Positions 33,938 through 44,942 of a DNA stretch of 64,000 nt are shown one piece after another. How positions within the stretch are numbered: position 1 is the first letter of the stretch; every line of letters starts with the position of its first letter. The notes beneath the pieces were generated by a model. It did not search any database. It was given only the letters and a program-made list of their open reading frames with translations, and was not told the origin of the DNA. This DNA is from Siphonodentalium dalli. Its lineage: Eukaryota; Mollusca; Scaphopoda; Gadilida; Siphonodentaliidae. The stretch spans positions 172,553,107-172,617,106 of the forward strand of contig CP136061.1 in assembly GCA_032622095.1 (NCBI GenBank), given 5' to 3'. A program made the translations under genes and the position numbers.

Positions 33938-36900
33938 AAATTTTGACACTAAACGTGTGTGGTTTGAAAAGACGCTTAAAATGCCCCGAGTTTGTAGAAT
34001 TTTGTAATGAATTTGACATTTTATGTTTTTTAGAATCCAAAACCGACGACTGTGATGAACTGATTCTCGAGGGTTTCAAATTTACCGCAAAAAATCGCCA
34101 AAAGTTTTCATTTCGAAAATCTGGGGGGATTGTCATCGCATATCGTAAGGAACTCGAAAACTACATTAGTCCCATTGCGTCCGACTGTAAGTGTATACAT
34201 TGGGTCAAAGTCTCGAAAATCATTACCAAATCGAATGGGGATATGATGATAGGGGCCGTATACATTCCACCTGAAAGATCCAAATTTGCTAATAAAGAAT
34301 TTTTCAATGAAATTGAATGCGAATATCTCAGCAAAGCATTAGATTGTGAAAAGGTGATAATTACTGGAGATTTCAATGCCCGCACTGCAGAACTGAGTGA
34401 CTACGATGAGTTTTATACCGACAGAGATAATTTAGATACATGTAGTGATAATATAGTGATACAGAAAAATATATCTAGACTAACCGAATTTGGTTTCTCG
34501 CTGAAACGGAAAAACAGTGATAAAACGGTTAATAGCCACGGCAGGGTACTCATAGGCATGTGTCGGAGATCTGATCTATTCATTGTAAATGGCAGATTCG
34601 GTGGGGATGCGAAAATCGGTAAACTCACATGTAAAAACTCATCAGTAGTTGATTATGTAATTTGTAACACCGACTGTCTGCGTTCGTTCAAAACGTTTGT
34701 AGTAAGCGAGTTTAGTTCATTACGGTCAGACGCACACTGTGCATTAACATTTACATTGACATCGAAGCGAAAACCCCAAAAATATAATGTAGATAATACA
34801 GATTCAGGAACACCGAAACCCGCAAGATGGGACCATTCGCTTTGTAATGAATACATCGGACATATAAATGATGCTAACATTGATTTAGCGATTCAAATGT
34901 TTGATGAAAGCATACAATCCGAAAATCCTCCGAAAGAAAACGTGAATAACTTGACGGACAAAGTTGTAGAAATTTTAGTTGGTTCAGCCCTAAACACTTT
35001 CGGTAGGCGAAATAAGTATTCCAAGAAAACCGATGATAAACCATACACAAAAACCGACAGACCCTGGCTAACCCCCGAATGCAACAGTATGCGGAAAAAT
35101 TACAAGAAAAAACTAAGAATCTACCTTAATGGCCGCAGTGACAGTAACAGAACAGAACTCCGCCAGAGCGAGAAAGAATATAAAAAGTGCCTGAATAAAT
35201 CAATTAAAATATACGAAAATGAAATGCAGATTAAGATGGAACATCTCTATAAACACGACCCGAAAGCCTTTTGGAAATCAGTAAAGGGGCGCGACACTGC
35301 GCGAGATATTGGCGTGAATATTGATGAGTTCAGTAGACATTTTAAGCAGCTAAATACACCACACGATCCCAATGATCCAGATATATCATTCGACCATGAT
35401 AATGGGGTACCGAGTCCGACCGATACTCCCACGGCTACAATCTCGGACAGATCGGATTTACTTAACACACCCATTACTGAGGGTGAAATCGCCACTTGTA
35501 TAAGCCATTTAAAGTCAGACAAAGCATCATCCGATGACGGAATCCGCAACGAATACTTAAAAGCTTCAGCGGGAAAACTCATGCCGTTACTGATAAAACT
35601 CTTTAACTACGTGCTCGATATAGGGTGTATTCCGGATTCATGGCTTGTGGGTTCTATTATCCCAATATATAAAAAGAAAGGAAGCAAGCAGGAACCAGGC
35701 AATTATAGGGGTATAACATTACTGAGTTGTTTGGGGAAACTATTTACGTCAATTTTGAATACGAGACTCACACAATTTTCTCATACGTTCAATGTAATTC
35801 ACGAAAATCAGTCAGGATTTCGAAAAAATCACTCGACCATTGACAACATTTTTATAATTAATTCTTTACTTGAAATTGCTAGATATAAGAAAAAGAAGAT
35901 GTTCTGTGCATTCATAGATTTCGAGAAAGCTTTTGATAGAGTTTGGAGAGAAGGTATGTGGTATAAACTCAGATTAAACCAAATCACTGGTAAAATATAT
36001 CGCGTAATTGTGAATATGTATGACAATTTTAAGTCGAAAGTATTAGCAAATGGCCAAGAGTCAGAGCCGTTCCCTTCTGCAGTTGGTTTAAAACAGGGTG
36101 ATAATATCTCCCCTTTTCTTTTTTCCTTGTACATAAATGACCTGAGCGATTTTTTGGCCAGTGCAGACGTGGAGGGAATGGGAACAGTTTCTAATGAAAT
36201 GGAGAGAAAACTAGACTGTTATCTGAAATTGTGTGTCCTTTTTTACGCTGACGATACCGTTTTATTCGCCGAATCAAAAAAAGATCTGCAGTACCAGTTG
36301 AACTGTTTCGAAGACTACTGCCATATATGGAAACTAAAGGTTAACATTCCGAAAACCAAGGTAGTTTACTTCTCACGGGGGCGACAACCCAAACATCTTG
36401 GCTTTTCATTCAATAATATTAATCTAGAAGTGGCTAGCTCATTCAACTATTTAGGTATACTTCTTTCCAGAAATGGGTCATTTACAGAAGCTAAACGCGC
36501 TGCAGTTAGAAAAGCTACTCATTCAATGTATGAAGTCTTCAGAATCGGACGTGTACACAAACTATCGATCAATGCGCATTTGCGATTATTTGACACTATG
36601 GTTTTACCCATTCTTATTTATGGTTCAGAAATATGGGGAGTGGGAGACAACTCCATCATAGAAAGGATGCATTTGAAATTTTGTAAAATGTTGCTACACT
36701 TGAGATCCACCACTCCCAGCTTCATGGTATACGGTGAACTGGGACGATACTCCCTCGATGTCACCATTAAGGTGAGGATAATTAGCTATTGGATCAAGCT
36801 TTTGAACGGATCAGTTAATTCTCTCGCCCAAAAACTATATCAAACTGCCCTCATGATATCCGAAACTGATGGATTTTACACACCCTGGCTGAGAAAAGTG

Positions 36901-37428
36901 AAGAGTATTTTAAATGATTGTGGGTTATCATATATGTGGATCGGACAGAACTCCGCCATAGATTTAAATATAACCATATCGCTGGTGAAACAGAAACTGA
37001 CTGATCAATATATTCAACAATGGCATGAATCGTGTAAACGCTCCAGTCGAGGAGAAATATACAGGATATTAAAACCGGAATTTGGTCAGGAATATTACAT
37101 CTCCGAGTTTCGTGATGACATAAAATTTACCCTAGCTCGATTCAGAACAAGCAACCACTCATTACCAATAGAAAAGGGTAGGTGGCATAGTACACCCCGT
37201 GATGATCGAATATGTACACTATGTAACAACGGCCAAATCGGTGACGAAATTCACTATATGTTTTACTGTCAATCATTATCAACAGAGCGAAAAATGCTGT
37301 TGCACAAGTCATATTGGAATTACCCAAGTCCAATGAAACTAAGAATCTTGTTCTCCACGAGAAAACCATCGGTAGCTAGGAGACTCTGTAAATTTATCAA
37401 GATTATGGAGGGTCGACTAGTTACTTGA
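33934..37428 (+). CDS. LINE ORF2: AP endonuclease plus reverse transcriptase
   Basis: 1164 codons counted from TTG 33934, without interruption. Endonuclease motifs are in order: LNVCGL with Asn at 7, Glu at 34, GDFN at 145-148, VVDYVI at 238-243, and SDAH (usually SDH) at 265-268. The reverse transcriptase has NYRGITLLSCLGKLF (590-604), motif A FIDFEKAFDRV (660-670), motif B GLKQGDNISPFLF (718-730), catalytic YADD (771-774), and motif E FNYLGILLSR (837-846). A C-terminal C-x2-C-x9-H-x4-C motif starts at 1094. It nicks target DNA and reverse-transcribes its own RNA there. The first in-frame ATG (codon 104) is inside the endonuclease, so ORF2 must start by re-initiation or frameshift; the frame is open back to 33877 and overlaps ORF1 in -1. 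Confidence 0.95.
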   Translation: MKILTLNVCGLKRRLKCPEFVEFCNEFDILCFLESKTDDCDELILEGFKFTAKNRQKFSFRKSGGIVIAYRKELENYISPIASDCKCIHWVKVSKIITKSNGDMMIGAVYIPPERSKFANKEFFNEIECEYLSKALDCEKVIITGDFNARTAELSDYDEFYTDRDNLDTCSDNIVIQKNISRLTEFGFSLKRKNSDKTVNSHGRVLIGMCRRSDLFIVNGRFGGDAKIGKLTCKNSSVVDYVICNTDCLRSFKTFVVSEFSSLRSDAHCALTFTLTSKRKPQKYNVDNTDSGTPKPARWDHSLCNEYIGHINDANIDLAIQMFDESIQSENPPKENVNNLTDKVVEILVGSALNTFGRRNKYSKKTDDKPYTKTDRPWLTPECNSMRKNYKKKLRIYLNGRSDSNRTELRQSEKEYKKCLNKSIKIYENEMQIKMEHLYKHDPKAFWKSVKGRDTARDIGVNIDEFSRHFKQLNTPHDPNDPDISFDHDNGVPSPTDTPTATISDRSDLLNTPITEGEIATCISHLKSDKASSDDGIRNEYLKASAGKLMPLLIKLFNYVLDIGCIPDSWLVGSIIPIYKKKGSKQEPGNYRGITLLSCLGKLFTSILNTRLTQFSHTFNVIHENQSGFRKNHSTIDNIFIINSLLEIARYKKKKMFCAFIDFEKAFDRVWREGMWYKLRLNQITGKIYRVIVNMYDNFKSKVLANGQESEPFPSAVGLKQGDNISPFLFSLYINDLSDFLASADVEGMGTVSNEMERKLDCYLKLCVLFYADDTVLFAESKKDLQYQLNCFEDYCHIWKLKVNIPKTKVVYFSRGRQPKHLGFSFNNINLEVASSFNYLGILLSRNGSFTEAKRAAVRKATHSMYEVFRIGRVHKLSINAHLRLFDTMVLPILIYGSEIWGVGDNSIIERMHLKFCKMLLHLRSTTPSFMVYGELGRYSLDVTIKVRIISYWIKLLNGSVNSLAQKLYQTALMISETDGFYTPWLRKVKSILNDCGLSYMWIGQNSAIDLNITISLVKQKLTDQYIQQWHESCKRSSRGEIYRILKPEFGQEYYISEFRDDIKFTLARFRTSNHSLPIEKGRWHSTPRDDRICTLCNNGQIGDEIHYMFYCQSLSTERKMLLHKSYWNYPSPMKLRILFSTRKPSVARRLCKFIKIMEGRLVT

Positions 37429-37690
37429 TGAGGTCAGGAAGAGGCCGCATACTATGCCTCCCCACGGCTGTGCCTTGGGTTGGTATGGTGTGGGGGTCCT
37501 CGTTGGTCTTATCCAGTGACTGGTTTACCCTGCCCCTGATAGATTACAGCCAGAACAATATATTTGTATTGAATTGATATATTCCTTATTCGCCCAACAC
37601 TGCCTCTGATATTATGTATACATATGTAAACATGTTTTCTTTCAACCATTGATGTATGGTATAAGAAATAAATCTATCTATATCTATAGC
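37429..37690 (+). other. LINE 3' UTR and tail
   Basis: Short 3' region with GGAAGAGGCCGCATACTATG and GGGTTGGTATGGTGTGGGGG, ending in ATAAATCTATCTATATCTAT, a simple-repeat-like tail instead of poly-A. AATAAA sits at the tail. Confidence 0.65.
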
Positions 37691-37772
37691 AACCAAGTGG
37701 GGGGGGGGGCTGGGCGTCTCTAAGCTCGCCCCTGTATCCACTTGGCTCTTCTCTCGGCGTCCCTTCTCTTCC
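37691..37772. repeat. G-tract hairpin between LINE tail and direct repeat
   Basis: CCAAGTGGGGGG and CCCCTGTATCCACTTGG form an imperfect inverted repeat with a G-run in the left stem. It lies outside the LINE tail but inside the 78-bp repeats, so it was carried in with the LINE or inserted separately. Confidence 0.5.
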
Positions 37773-37850
37773 TTACTAATGCAGCCAGGGTGTAAGTGAC
37801 ACTCTCATTATTTGGCAGACTCATTAACAGAGGTGATTATCATGACATGG
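37773..37850. repeat. 78-bp direct repeat, 3' of the LINE
   Basis: Partner of 32608-32685. The following 37851-38608 holds no recognised feature. Confidence 0.85.
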
Positions 37851-38608
37851 ATCCGGTTAAACGTGGTTTTATTGGGCCGGGACTGAGACCCCATTTTGCA
37901 CATAATTACATCATTACGTAATCCCATAATCAGTTGCAGCTCACAAACTGTGAACACACCTCATATGAACTGCTTACTCAAATTTTCTAGCAGTCAGATA
38001 TAAGAACACAATAACTATTCAATTATAATAACATAGTTTGTCAATGTCAACTTTCGGCTTCGCAAGCGGAATAAAATTCGCTCCGATGCATCTATCCGGG
38101 TATCGATTGTCAGTGTTACAGTTACACCTCCCATGGCTATACGTTTTCACCATTTTATGAAAACCCGACTCAGCTTGGAAATATTCTGGTGCACATCGAA
38201 CAAATTATCCGTATGAACTGTTAATAAGACAAACGAAATCTCTCGCCGGGCGTCGAGATTAATCACCAAACCAGGAATAAATGACAACATTTTCTGATTG
38301 GATGATAAGGTGATGCACGGATAGTTAGTATGAAATTTAATAGTCTTGCTAATTACACAAAAAATGGTGTTTAATCCGAACAAACATCCGCCGATATTGA
38401 GTGTTGCTACACTATTAACAAACATTGATGTCTTACCGGAAATAACGCTAGGCTCTCAGTGAAAGATGCCGTTATCTGATTGGATAATGCCAATATCTGC
38501 CGAAGCGTCAATTGGAGACTACCACTGAATATGAAAAACAGCCACACTAGAAACACCACATGGTGGCGTAACTATGAGTATCCAATAGCCATACATATGG
38601 ATGTAAAG

Positions 38609-38701
38609 GATAATCACCTCGTGGAGTGTCTGAGGCCAAATAATCACTCTTAAAAAAGCCGGGTCATTATTTGGTCTCAGACACTTCACGAGGTAATTAT
38701 C
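38609..38701. repeat. Hairpin MITE-like inverted repeat
   Basis: GATAATCACCTCGTGGAGTG pairs with CACTTCACGAGGTAATTATC. The arms are about 36 bp around a loop of about 20 bp. Confidence 0.75.
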
Positions 38702-38759
38702 TGCATGACTTAAAACCCACACACCCATGTGCACACCATATACGAATGTGTATTAATGT

Positions 38760-38830
38760 ACAAGAAAACCATAGTCAGAAATGGTAACGCCACCAAGATC
38801 ATATTATTAGCCATAAATATAAATTATAAT
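38760..38830 (-). mobile_element. Family F terminal fragment
   Basis: ACAAGAAAACCATAGTCAGA through CGCCACCAAGAT and further AT-rich sequence matches the terminus of copy 1 (21612-21680). The remainder of the element is absent, so this is a solitary end or a truncated copy. Confidence 0.75.
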
Positions 38831-39013
38831 ACAATTATTCTATAAACTAGCTTTCAAATTTTATGTGGGAAATTTTGCATACTTCTATATTTCAAGTTTT
38901 CCCGTTTCTCGTGTTATACATTACTGTCTTCAAACTGTCTTCTTTATTACACAAGCTGATGGGCCCGACTTCGTCCGGGATGTTTCCCATCTGATTTCCG
39001 GCGAAAGGCGCGA

Positions 39014-39525
39014 TTTGACCTTCAATTGACTATTTCGAAAGTCAAGGTCAGGTCAGGGTCATGATTTGACCCGTCCAAAACACCCCCACCCGGAGAAAAG
39101 TACCACTAGGTATAAAATTTCGTCGAAATCCGTCCGTTTTACCCCACTTGACCTTTAATTAACAATTTTGAAGGTCAAGGTAAGGTCGGAGTCATGATTT
39201 GACCCGTCCAAAACACTCCGCCGACAAAAGTACCCATAGGTATCAAATTTCGTCGAAATCCATCCGTTTTACCCGATTTGACCTTTGATTGACCACATTG
39301 AAGGTCAAGGTCACGCCGATGTCACGATTTGACCCGTTCAAAACACTCCCCGGACAAAAGTATCCCTAGGTATCAAATTTCGCCGAAATTTGTCCGTTTT
39401 ACCCAAATTGACCTTGCATTGACAGTTTTAAAGGTCAAGGTCAGGTCGGGCTCACGATTTGACCCGTCCAAAACACTTCCCGGATACAAATACCCATAAG
39501 TATCAAATTACGTTGAAATCTATGG
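39014..39525. repeat. 130-bp tandem repeat (4 units) rich in AGGTCA half-sites
   Basis: Units start at 39014, 39147, 39277 and 39407 (period 130-133). Each has TTGACCTT, then about 20 nt later AAGGTCAAGGTCAGGTC or a close variant, then GATTTGACCC, CAAAACAC, and AAATTTCGTCGAAATC. TCAAGGTCA is the extended half-site bound by monomeric nuclear receptors in animals; function here is inference. 39526-40001 shows nothing recognised. Confidence 0.9.
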
Positions 39526-40001
39526 AAAGCCGAAGAGGACATGTTAGTTGCTAATTGCTAGATATACGACGCACGACTTGTCGCGGTATTTTAAAGGTGT
39601 TTCAAACTAGGAGATAGAAGGATTCTGCGTTTCAAATGGAGATGAATTATAGTAATTTATTCAAATTTTATGGCATAAATTGTTATTAAAACCGTATATA
39701 CTATAACAAAAATGAATGACTCGAAAATTAAGTGGGCCTTTAAACAAAGTCACAATTGCAGTTAGGCTCATCTCATACTCGTTTAATCAGCGATATTCTG
39801 CTGCGCAGTTTGTTATAGTTCCCAGTATTCATTGAGCGTTATAGCCCCACTGTTATAATTCGCCTTTAGCAGGCGTACTCTTGCCTCAGATTATTGAGAT
39901 ATTAGGTCACACGTAATGACATTAAATCGCATGGAAACATAGCAATTGTGTGGGCTGCTTGGCGTGAATATTTAATGAGAAATAAAGTCATACGTAATGA
40001 C

Positions 40002-40255
40002 ATTAAACTCAAGAAAACCCGGGAAAACAAAACAAAATCACATTTAATGTTTTAAGTTATTTCCTTCATAAAAAGAATGTTCGTGATAATGAACCCTCCC
40101 AATACTTTAGAATATAGAATTAACCTTAAAATAACAAAAACCTTCGGAATACAGAACCTTCGGAATAACGAACCTTCTGATTGGTGAACCTTCGGAATAG
40201 CGAACATTCAGTGGACATTCTGGATAGTGAACCTTCGGAATAGAGACATGCCCCC
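40002..40255. repeat. Direct duplication unit 1 with CCTTCGGAATA repeats
   Basis: AAGAAAACCCGGGAAAACAA, AAAATCACATTTAATGTT, ATACTTTAGAATATAGAATT and then GAACCTTCGGAATAGCGAA minisatellite units. It repeats at 40464-40745 and, inverted, at 50965-51150. Confidence 0.8.
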
Positions 40256-40460
40256 AATATTCATATTAAATGCCCAGAGTTCAAAGGTATGGGCCCATAA
40301 AATCCTAAATTTGGCCCTTAAAATATTGAACTCCAAATTGGAGCCCACACAGAACATCACTTAAGTCAACTGTACCTGTGTCATGTCCCAATGCGGGAGG
40401 GTCCACAATATACCACAACATTCATATTATATGCCAAGAATTCAAAAGTATGGGCCCACG
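40256..40460 (-). repeat. Isolated copies of the 162-bp satellite
   Basis: About 1.2 diverged units of the satellite at 9050-10680, in minus orientation: CAAATTGGAGCCCACACAG, TGTACCTGTGTCATGTCC, GGGAGGGTCCA and TCATATTATATGCCAAGAAT. Confidence 0.8.
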
Positions 40461-40463
40461 TAA

Positions 40464-40745
40464 TGACATTAAATCTCAAGAAAACCCGCGAAAACAAAAC
40501 AAAATCACATTTAATGTTCTAAGTTAAGTTATTTCCTCCTGTATCTGTATCGGTATGCGCGCAGGATCAGTTCGGATGTGAGCGCACACTCCGTAAAAAG
40601 AATCTTTGTGATTATGAACCCTCTCAAATTAGTCTCAATACTTTAGAATATAGAATTAACCTAAAAATAACAAAAACCTTCGGAATAGAGAACCTTCGTA
40701 ATAGCGGACCTTCGGGATAGCGAACCTTCATAATAGAAACATGCC
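40464..40745. repeat. Direct duplication unit 2 with CCTTCGGAATA repeats
   Basis: Second copy of 40002-40255, with a 50-bp internal expansion (CTGTATCTGTATCGGTATG region) and a differently diverged CCTTCGGAATA tail. Confidence 0.8.
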
Positions 40746-40900
40746 CCCACAAGTACACCGGTGACGTAAACACATGTGCTAATCGTTGTTGTACTATCGT
40801 GACTCTATCGGTACGATTTATACTCAGTACGAAATAACCATAATAATACAGTCGCCCAGTGGATTATCGATCGACCACAGAATATGAAAATCTGCGTACC
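40746..40900. repeat. Fragment of dispersed repeat X
   Basis: TACACCGGTGACGTAAAC, TCTATCGGTACGATTTA and TCGACCACAGAAT match 31080-31270 near the SWIM exon. 40901-41590 has no recognised feature. Confidence 0.6.
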
Positions 40901-41599
40901 AAGCAACACCACGGTGTGGCGTAATAAGCTGAATGTTCATGTTGGCCAATGTGCCGCTTTGTTGAACGGCCATTAAAACCTACAATTCAATCATGTTATT
41001 GGTTTGGCCTGTACATCGCTGACCTGACAGCTTGTGGTTTGGCAACTGTGCGTGTGATATCTTAACACAAGCTGCAGTCGTCACATTTCAGCTTGGGTTG
41101 AATGCAAGTTATCATTAATCACGAAAAAGTATCGTATTGTTCGTCACCTCATAGGCCTACTTATGGACTGGCTTCCCCATTCAGAATCCAGACCCGCAAG
41201 TTAAGAGAGTCATGCTATCGTGTCACAGTATGCATGTGAGATAACGTTTTTCATTTTTATCTATTTCAGCCTTTTTTCTTATATGATTTCATATTCAATC
41301 GTTATTTGTTGAGCGATTACTAGTTTGAATTTCATTAACCCCCATTTGGTAAAAGAAGGGACGTGGTTACATGGTTTTTGAAGACTCAAGCTTCGAAGTT
41401 TTAATTGCACCCCCTCAATTTTGCAAACTGTCCTGCATCCCTTTTCGTGTTATCAACTTAGCATTCTTCTACTGGAATTCTTGTTTTCTATAATATGACT
41501 GTGGGGTGGGGGTTGGTTGGTCAAACTTATCATACATGACGATCTGTTTCATCTAAGGTTTCTATGTACATATACGAACTTTATTTTGCTTGGCAATCC

Positions 41600-42147
41600 A
41601 GGGGGGGGGGGGGTCGGAAAAAAAATTCAGGCACGTATGGCATTTTTTTCCCTTTCGATCATTTTTTGTACCCACCCACCCCCACCGCCAATTTTTTTTC
41701 CGTTTTCGGCAGTTTTTTCCGACCATTTTTTGACTCCCACCCCCCTTTTAACACTAAAACAGAGATTTGCGGGGGGAAATTCACTGTAAACAACTGTATA
41801 TGAATTTCTGTGCATACTATTTATCATGGATGTTAACATGGACATGTAAATAGGAATGAGTCATTTTGAGGTCATTCGGCCAAAAAAACATGGCTGCCAG
41901 CGGCCATCTTGGATTTCAAAATTTGCAACAAAATACAACACGATAACTGCCTGCAGTCAGTTTACAGTTAGAATTGCATTATTTCTCTCATTCAAAGTGG
42001 GTTTGAAGCCCAACTCATTGCCAAAACACTAAAAAACAAGCAGGAAATTTTTGTTTAGTTGCGGAAAAAATTGCTTGTTGGTGGCTTTGACCACCCACAC
42101 ACCCCGGCATATGTGCCGGAATTTTTTTTTTCACCCCCCCCCCCCCT
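41600..42147. repeat. Low-complexity G/C- and T-tract region
   Basis: A G-run at 41600, repeated ATTTTTTTCC and CCACCCCC tracts to 41750, and a poly-T/poly-C boundary at 42122-42146. A GGCCATCTTGGAT motif lies at 41901. ORFs here are compositional artefacts. 42148-42895 contains only short ORFs with no recognised domain. Confidence 0.7.
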
Positions 42148-42895
42148 GGGCAATCAACATGTTAGATTTAAATATTGATGTGGAAATGTAGTCTCTGTTT
42201 GGGTATGTCCAACTAGGAATTTGCAACTGCATTTGTAACCAAACAATATCTGAAAAATTATATTTGTGCTGCAAGTATACAACTGGTATACCTCAATCTT
42301 TCCAATTGTTGTATATATATATCTTGCCAAACATCCGCTATGGTGGTAATTTTTCCAAATTATGACACTTTTAGTACAAATTTTCAGCAAATGTAAGAAT
42401 GATTTTAATTTTAACATTAGATAAATGTAAACTTATTGTTATTTAAACAATTGATGTGTCATTAATATTTCCAACTATTGAACATTTTGATAAAAGTTTC
42501 ACACGAAACTATCTAAATCCACTGTCCTTGTCTGACATTTTTCGCAAATTTGGAATTCAGTTCAGCATCACTTTGCTCTACCAACATCATAATAATTCAA
42601 GTAGTACCCATCAGCATAAAAGCAGGAGTGTTTATTCTTCTCCGAGGTGGTCATTATTTAGATAATTAGTCTGGTCAATAAACTCAAATTTGAGGGTCAA
42701 CCTAGAAAAAATTCGCACTAAGTTGGTTTTTATACCATTTTGAAGAGGAAGCTCTCCTCTATAACATATCCAAAATCCGCTAAAATCCGCTTTGAACATT
42801 TTTTGTAATTCTAGATGGCGTCCAAGATGGCTGCCATTTTCCTATAAGTCAGCTTGATGCGATTATAGTGAGAACATCTTGCCATATGTATACAC

Positions 42896-43362
42896 ATGTA
42901 TCTTATTGATATTCGAACTCAATGGTACCAAAATTGTTACTTTGGCTCAAAATGGCTGTCAAAATGGCCGCCAAAATATGGAAAATGGTAATTATTATCC
43001 CAGCGTGCCATGCAATCGCGTACAAGTTGTGATGATGCACACAATTGACTATTCTGTCTCATATAGCTTGAGTACTAACATTTCTGACGCACCTTAGGTA
43101 TTTTTACTATTTTTACCACCGAAATTACGCGCTCCGCTGTCCGCCCCCTTTTGCGCTGCCCATATACGCCGCTTCTATATACGCGCCTGCTTCACGTTAA
43201 CGGTAGGATAATAAGGACAAGGGGAACTGTGGGAAAAATATTAACCTTTTTACCATCCCTCGGCAATTGGACAAATTTAGGCCGTTCACACCATATACAT
43301 AGCATTTGATAAATATTTAACCACCGAATATTGTCTCCGAAGACCGTAAATTTTCGGATTGA
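42896..43362. repeat. Dispersed duplicated segment, copy B
   Basis: Same sequence as 13796-14338 at high identity, with about 80 bp missing between CGTTCACACCA and TATACATAGCATTTG, and a shorter C-run. 43363-43750 holds nothing recognised. Confidence 0.85.
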
Positions 43363-43756
43363 TCCGGCTCAAAATACAACGGACGATATCTTCCTCTAAC
43401 GTCACCCCCGCACGGCTTACTATAATTAAAAAAATCGGTCAAACGATCAACTCAACATCTAGCGCTCAGGGATTTCGTGTCGGCTAATAATTTATTTACT
43501 CATACAAATCAACAGATCGTCAGTAAACAATTTCTATAGAGGAGAAATCTGTCGATAATTCCAACTTTTTTTTTATTTATCTTTACGAATCATGCAGCGC
43601 CTCATTTTAATATTCATTATGACCTGACCTTTCCGTGACTGCGTCGGGGATGGTCAGCCCCCCCGTCGGGGATATCTGCCAAATTCGTCGGGGAGATAAA
43701 ATTATGCAAAGACGATAAACATTGGAAAATCCGCGACTCGAAACACGTGCACTGGT

Positions 43757-43900
43757 GACAGGGGTGGCGCCAGGATTTCCCCGACGGAGGGGCTATGGTC
43801 CCCGACAGGGGGGCTAGACCGGTGACCGAAGGTCATCGGCGGCTGCCGAAGGCAGCCCCGGGGAGAGCGCGAGAGGTGTGTCCCCTCTCGCACGGGGGGT
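43757..43900. mobile_element. hAT-like GGGGTGGCGCC element, partial
   Basis: Begins CAGGGGTGGCGCCAGGATTT and shares about 110 bp with the reverse complement of 50225-50366 (GGGGCTATGGTCCCCGAC, GACCGGTGACCGAAGG, GCTGCCGAAGGCAGCC). The second terminus is absent. A CAGGGGTGG terminus resembles hAT elements; no 8-bp duplication could be shown. Confidence 0.6.
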
Positions 43901-44334
43901 TTGGGACCTCCCCCACGAAAATTTTGAAAATACATATGATGATACAGGGCCCAGTTGGCCCCCAGTTCAGGAACGATAACTCTATCCGACCTATACTCCG
44001 CAGTACTCCAGTCTAGACAGTTTGACCTACATTCTCTGCAGTAGTCCCGTTGGAGTTTGACCTATATTCTCCGCCCACGCGTCGGTCTATTTGTACCGGT
44101 TGGACATGTCCGGACATGACCCGCTGGTTATATCCAGATTTCTCCATATGAATGGTATATTATCTACATGTATATCACGTGATGATCTCGGTGGGGTAGC
44201 TTCAGTCTTGAATATTAAAGGGATACTAGTCTCTCACGGGGGATGATTATTAAAGTGACACTCACTATGGATGAATGTTAAAGTAACACATGGCGCACAC
44301 TGTGGGATAATGTTAAAGTGACACTCGCATTGAA

Positions 44335-44530
44335 AACTTCCAAAAAGTTCAAAAAGGTCAAAAAGTTCAAAAAGTTCAAAAAGTTCAAAAAGTTCAAAAA
44401 GGTCAAAAAGGTCAAAAAGTTCAAAAAGTTCAAAAAGTTCAAAAAGTTCAAAAAGTTCAAAAATTTCAAAAACTTCAAAAACTTCAAAAACTTCACAAAT
44501 TTCACAAATTTCACAAATTTAAAAAAACTT
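44335..44530. repeat. 9-bp TTCAAAAAG minisatellite, left arm
   Basis: About 20 units of TTCAAAAAG, drifting to TTCAAAAAC and TTCACAAAT. The 9-bp period makes long frames on both strands (Phe-Lys-Lys repeats on plus, Leu/Phe-rich on minus) that are by-products. Mirrored at 48957-49165. Confidence 0.9.
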
Positions 44531-44652
44531 CAAAAATTAAACTAAATTCAGGATTTAGTCATAAATGTGACCCGCTATATCAAATCCAGTCGGAAGTCGG
44601 GATTTTTTTTATCCTGTGCCAATGCATTCTCTTATATATGCGAGTCGACCAG

Positions 44653-44657
44653 CCGCC

Positions 44658-44719
<62 letters not shown>

Positions 44720-44766
44720 TGTAATGCGCATGTCAACGCCGCGCCGCCGGCGGCGGCGGCGGCGGC
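44653..44766. repeat. (GGC)n blocks, left arm outer
   Basis: A GGC run of about 68 bp, then TGTAATGCGCATGTCAACGC, then CGCGCCGCCGGCGGCGG. A further GGC run at 44800-44813 precedes TTAAGGATTTAGTCA. The right arm has a much shorter run (48802-48836). Confidence 0.9.
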
Positions 44767-44824
44767 AACTACATAATCCTATGGCATGCAAAGAAATTGG
44801 CGGCGGCGGCGGTTAAGGATTTAG

Positions 44825-44903
44825 TCAGTGATGATACTGTTGTTGTTGGTGGTGGTGTTGTTGTTGTTGTTGGTGTTGTTGGTGTTGTTGTTGTTGTTGT
44901 TGG

Positions 44904-44942
<39 letters not shown>

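Larger units (their letters stand above)
32690..37690 (+). mobile_element. APE-type non-LTR retrotransposon (LINE), apparently full-length
   Basis: Contains a 5' region, ORF1 (33164-33937) with a coiled coil and RRM-like nucleic-acid-binding region, ORF2 (from about 33934 to 37428) with endonuclease, reverse transcriptase and a C-terminal Cys/His motif, and a 3' UTR ending near AAGAAATAAATCTATCTATA (37665-37684). Both ORFs are free of stops. The ORF1 type resembles L1/Tx1-like elements, but I cannot place the clade from sequence alone. The exact 5' end is uncertain (32690-33060). Confidence 0.85.

Noticed and set aside
44318-44545. Lys/Phe-rich ORF and its Leu/Phe-rich antisense
   Set aside because: Both are translations of a 9-bp minisatellite.
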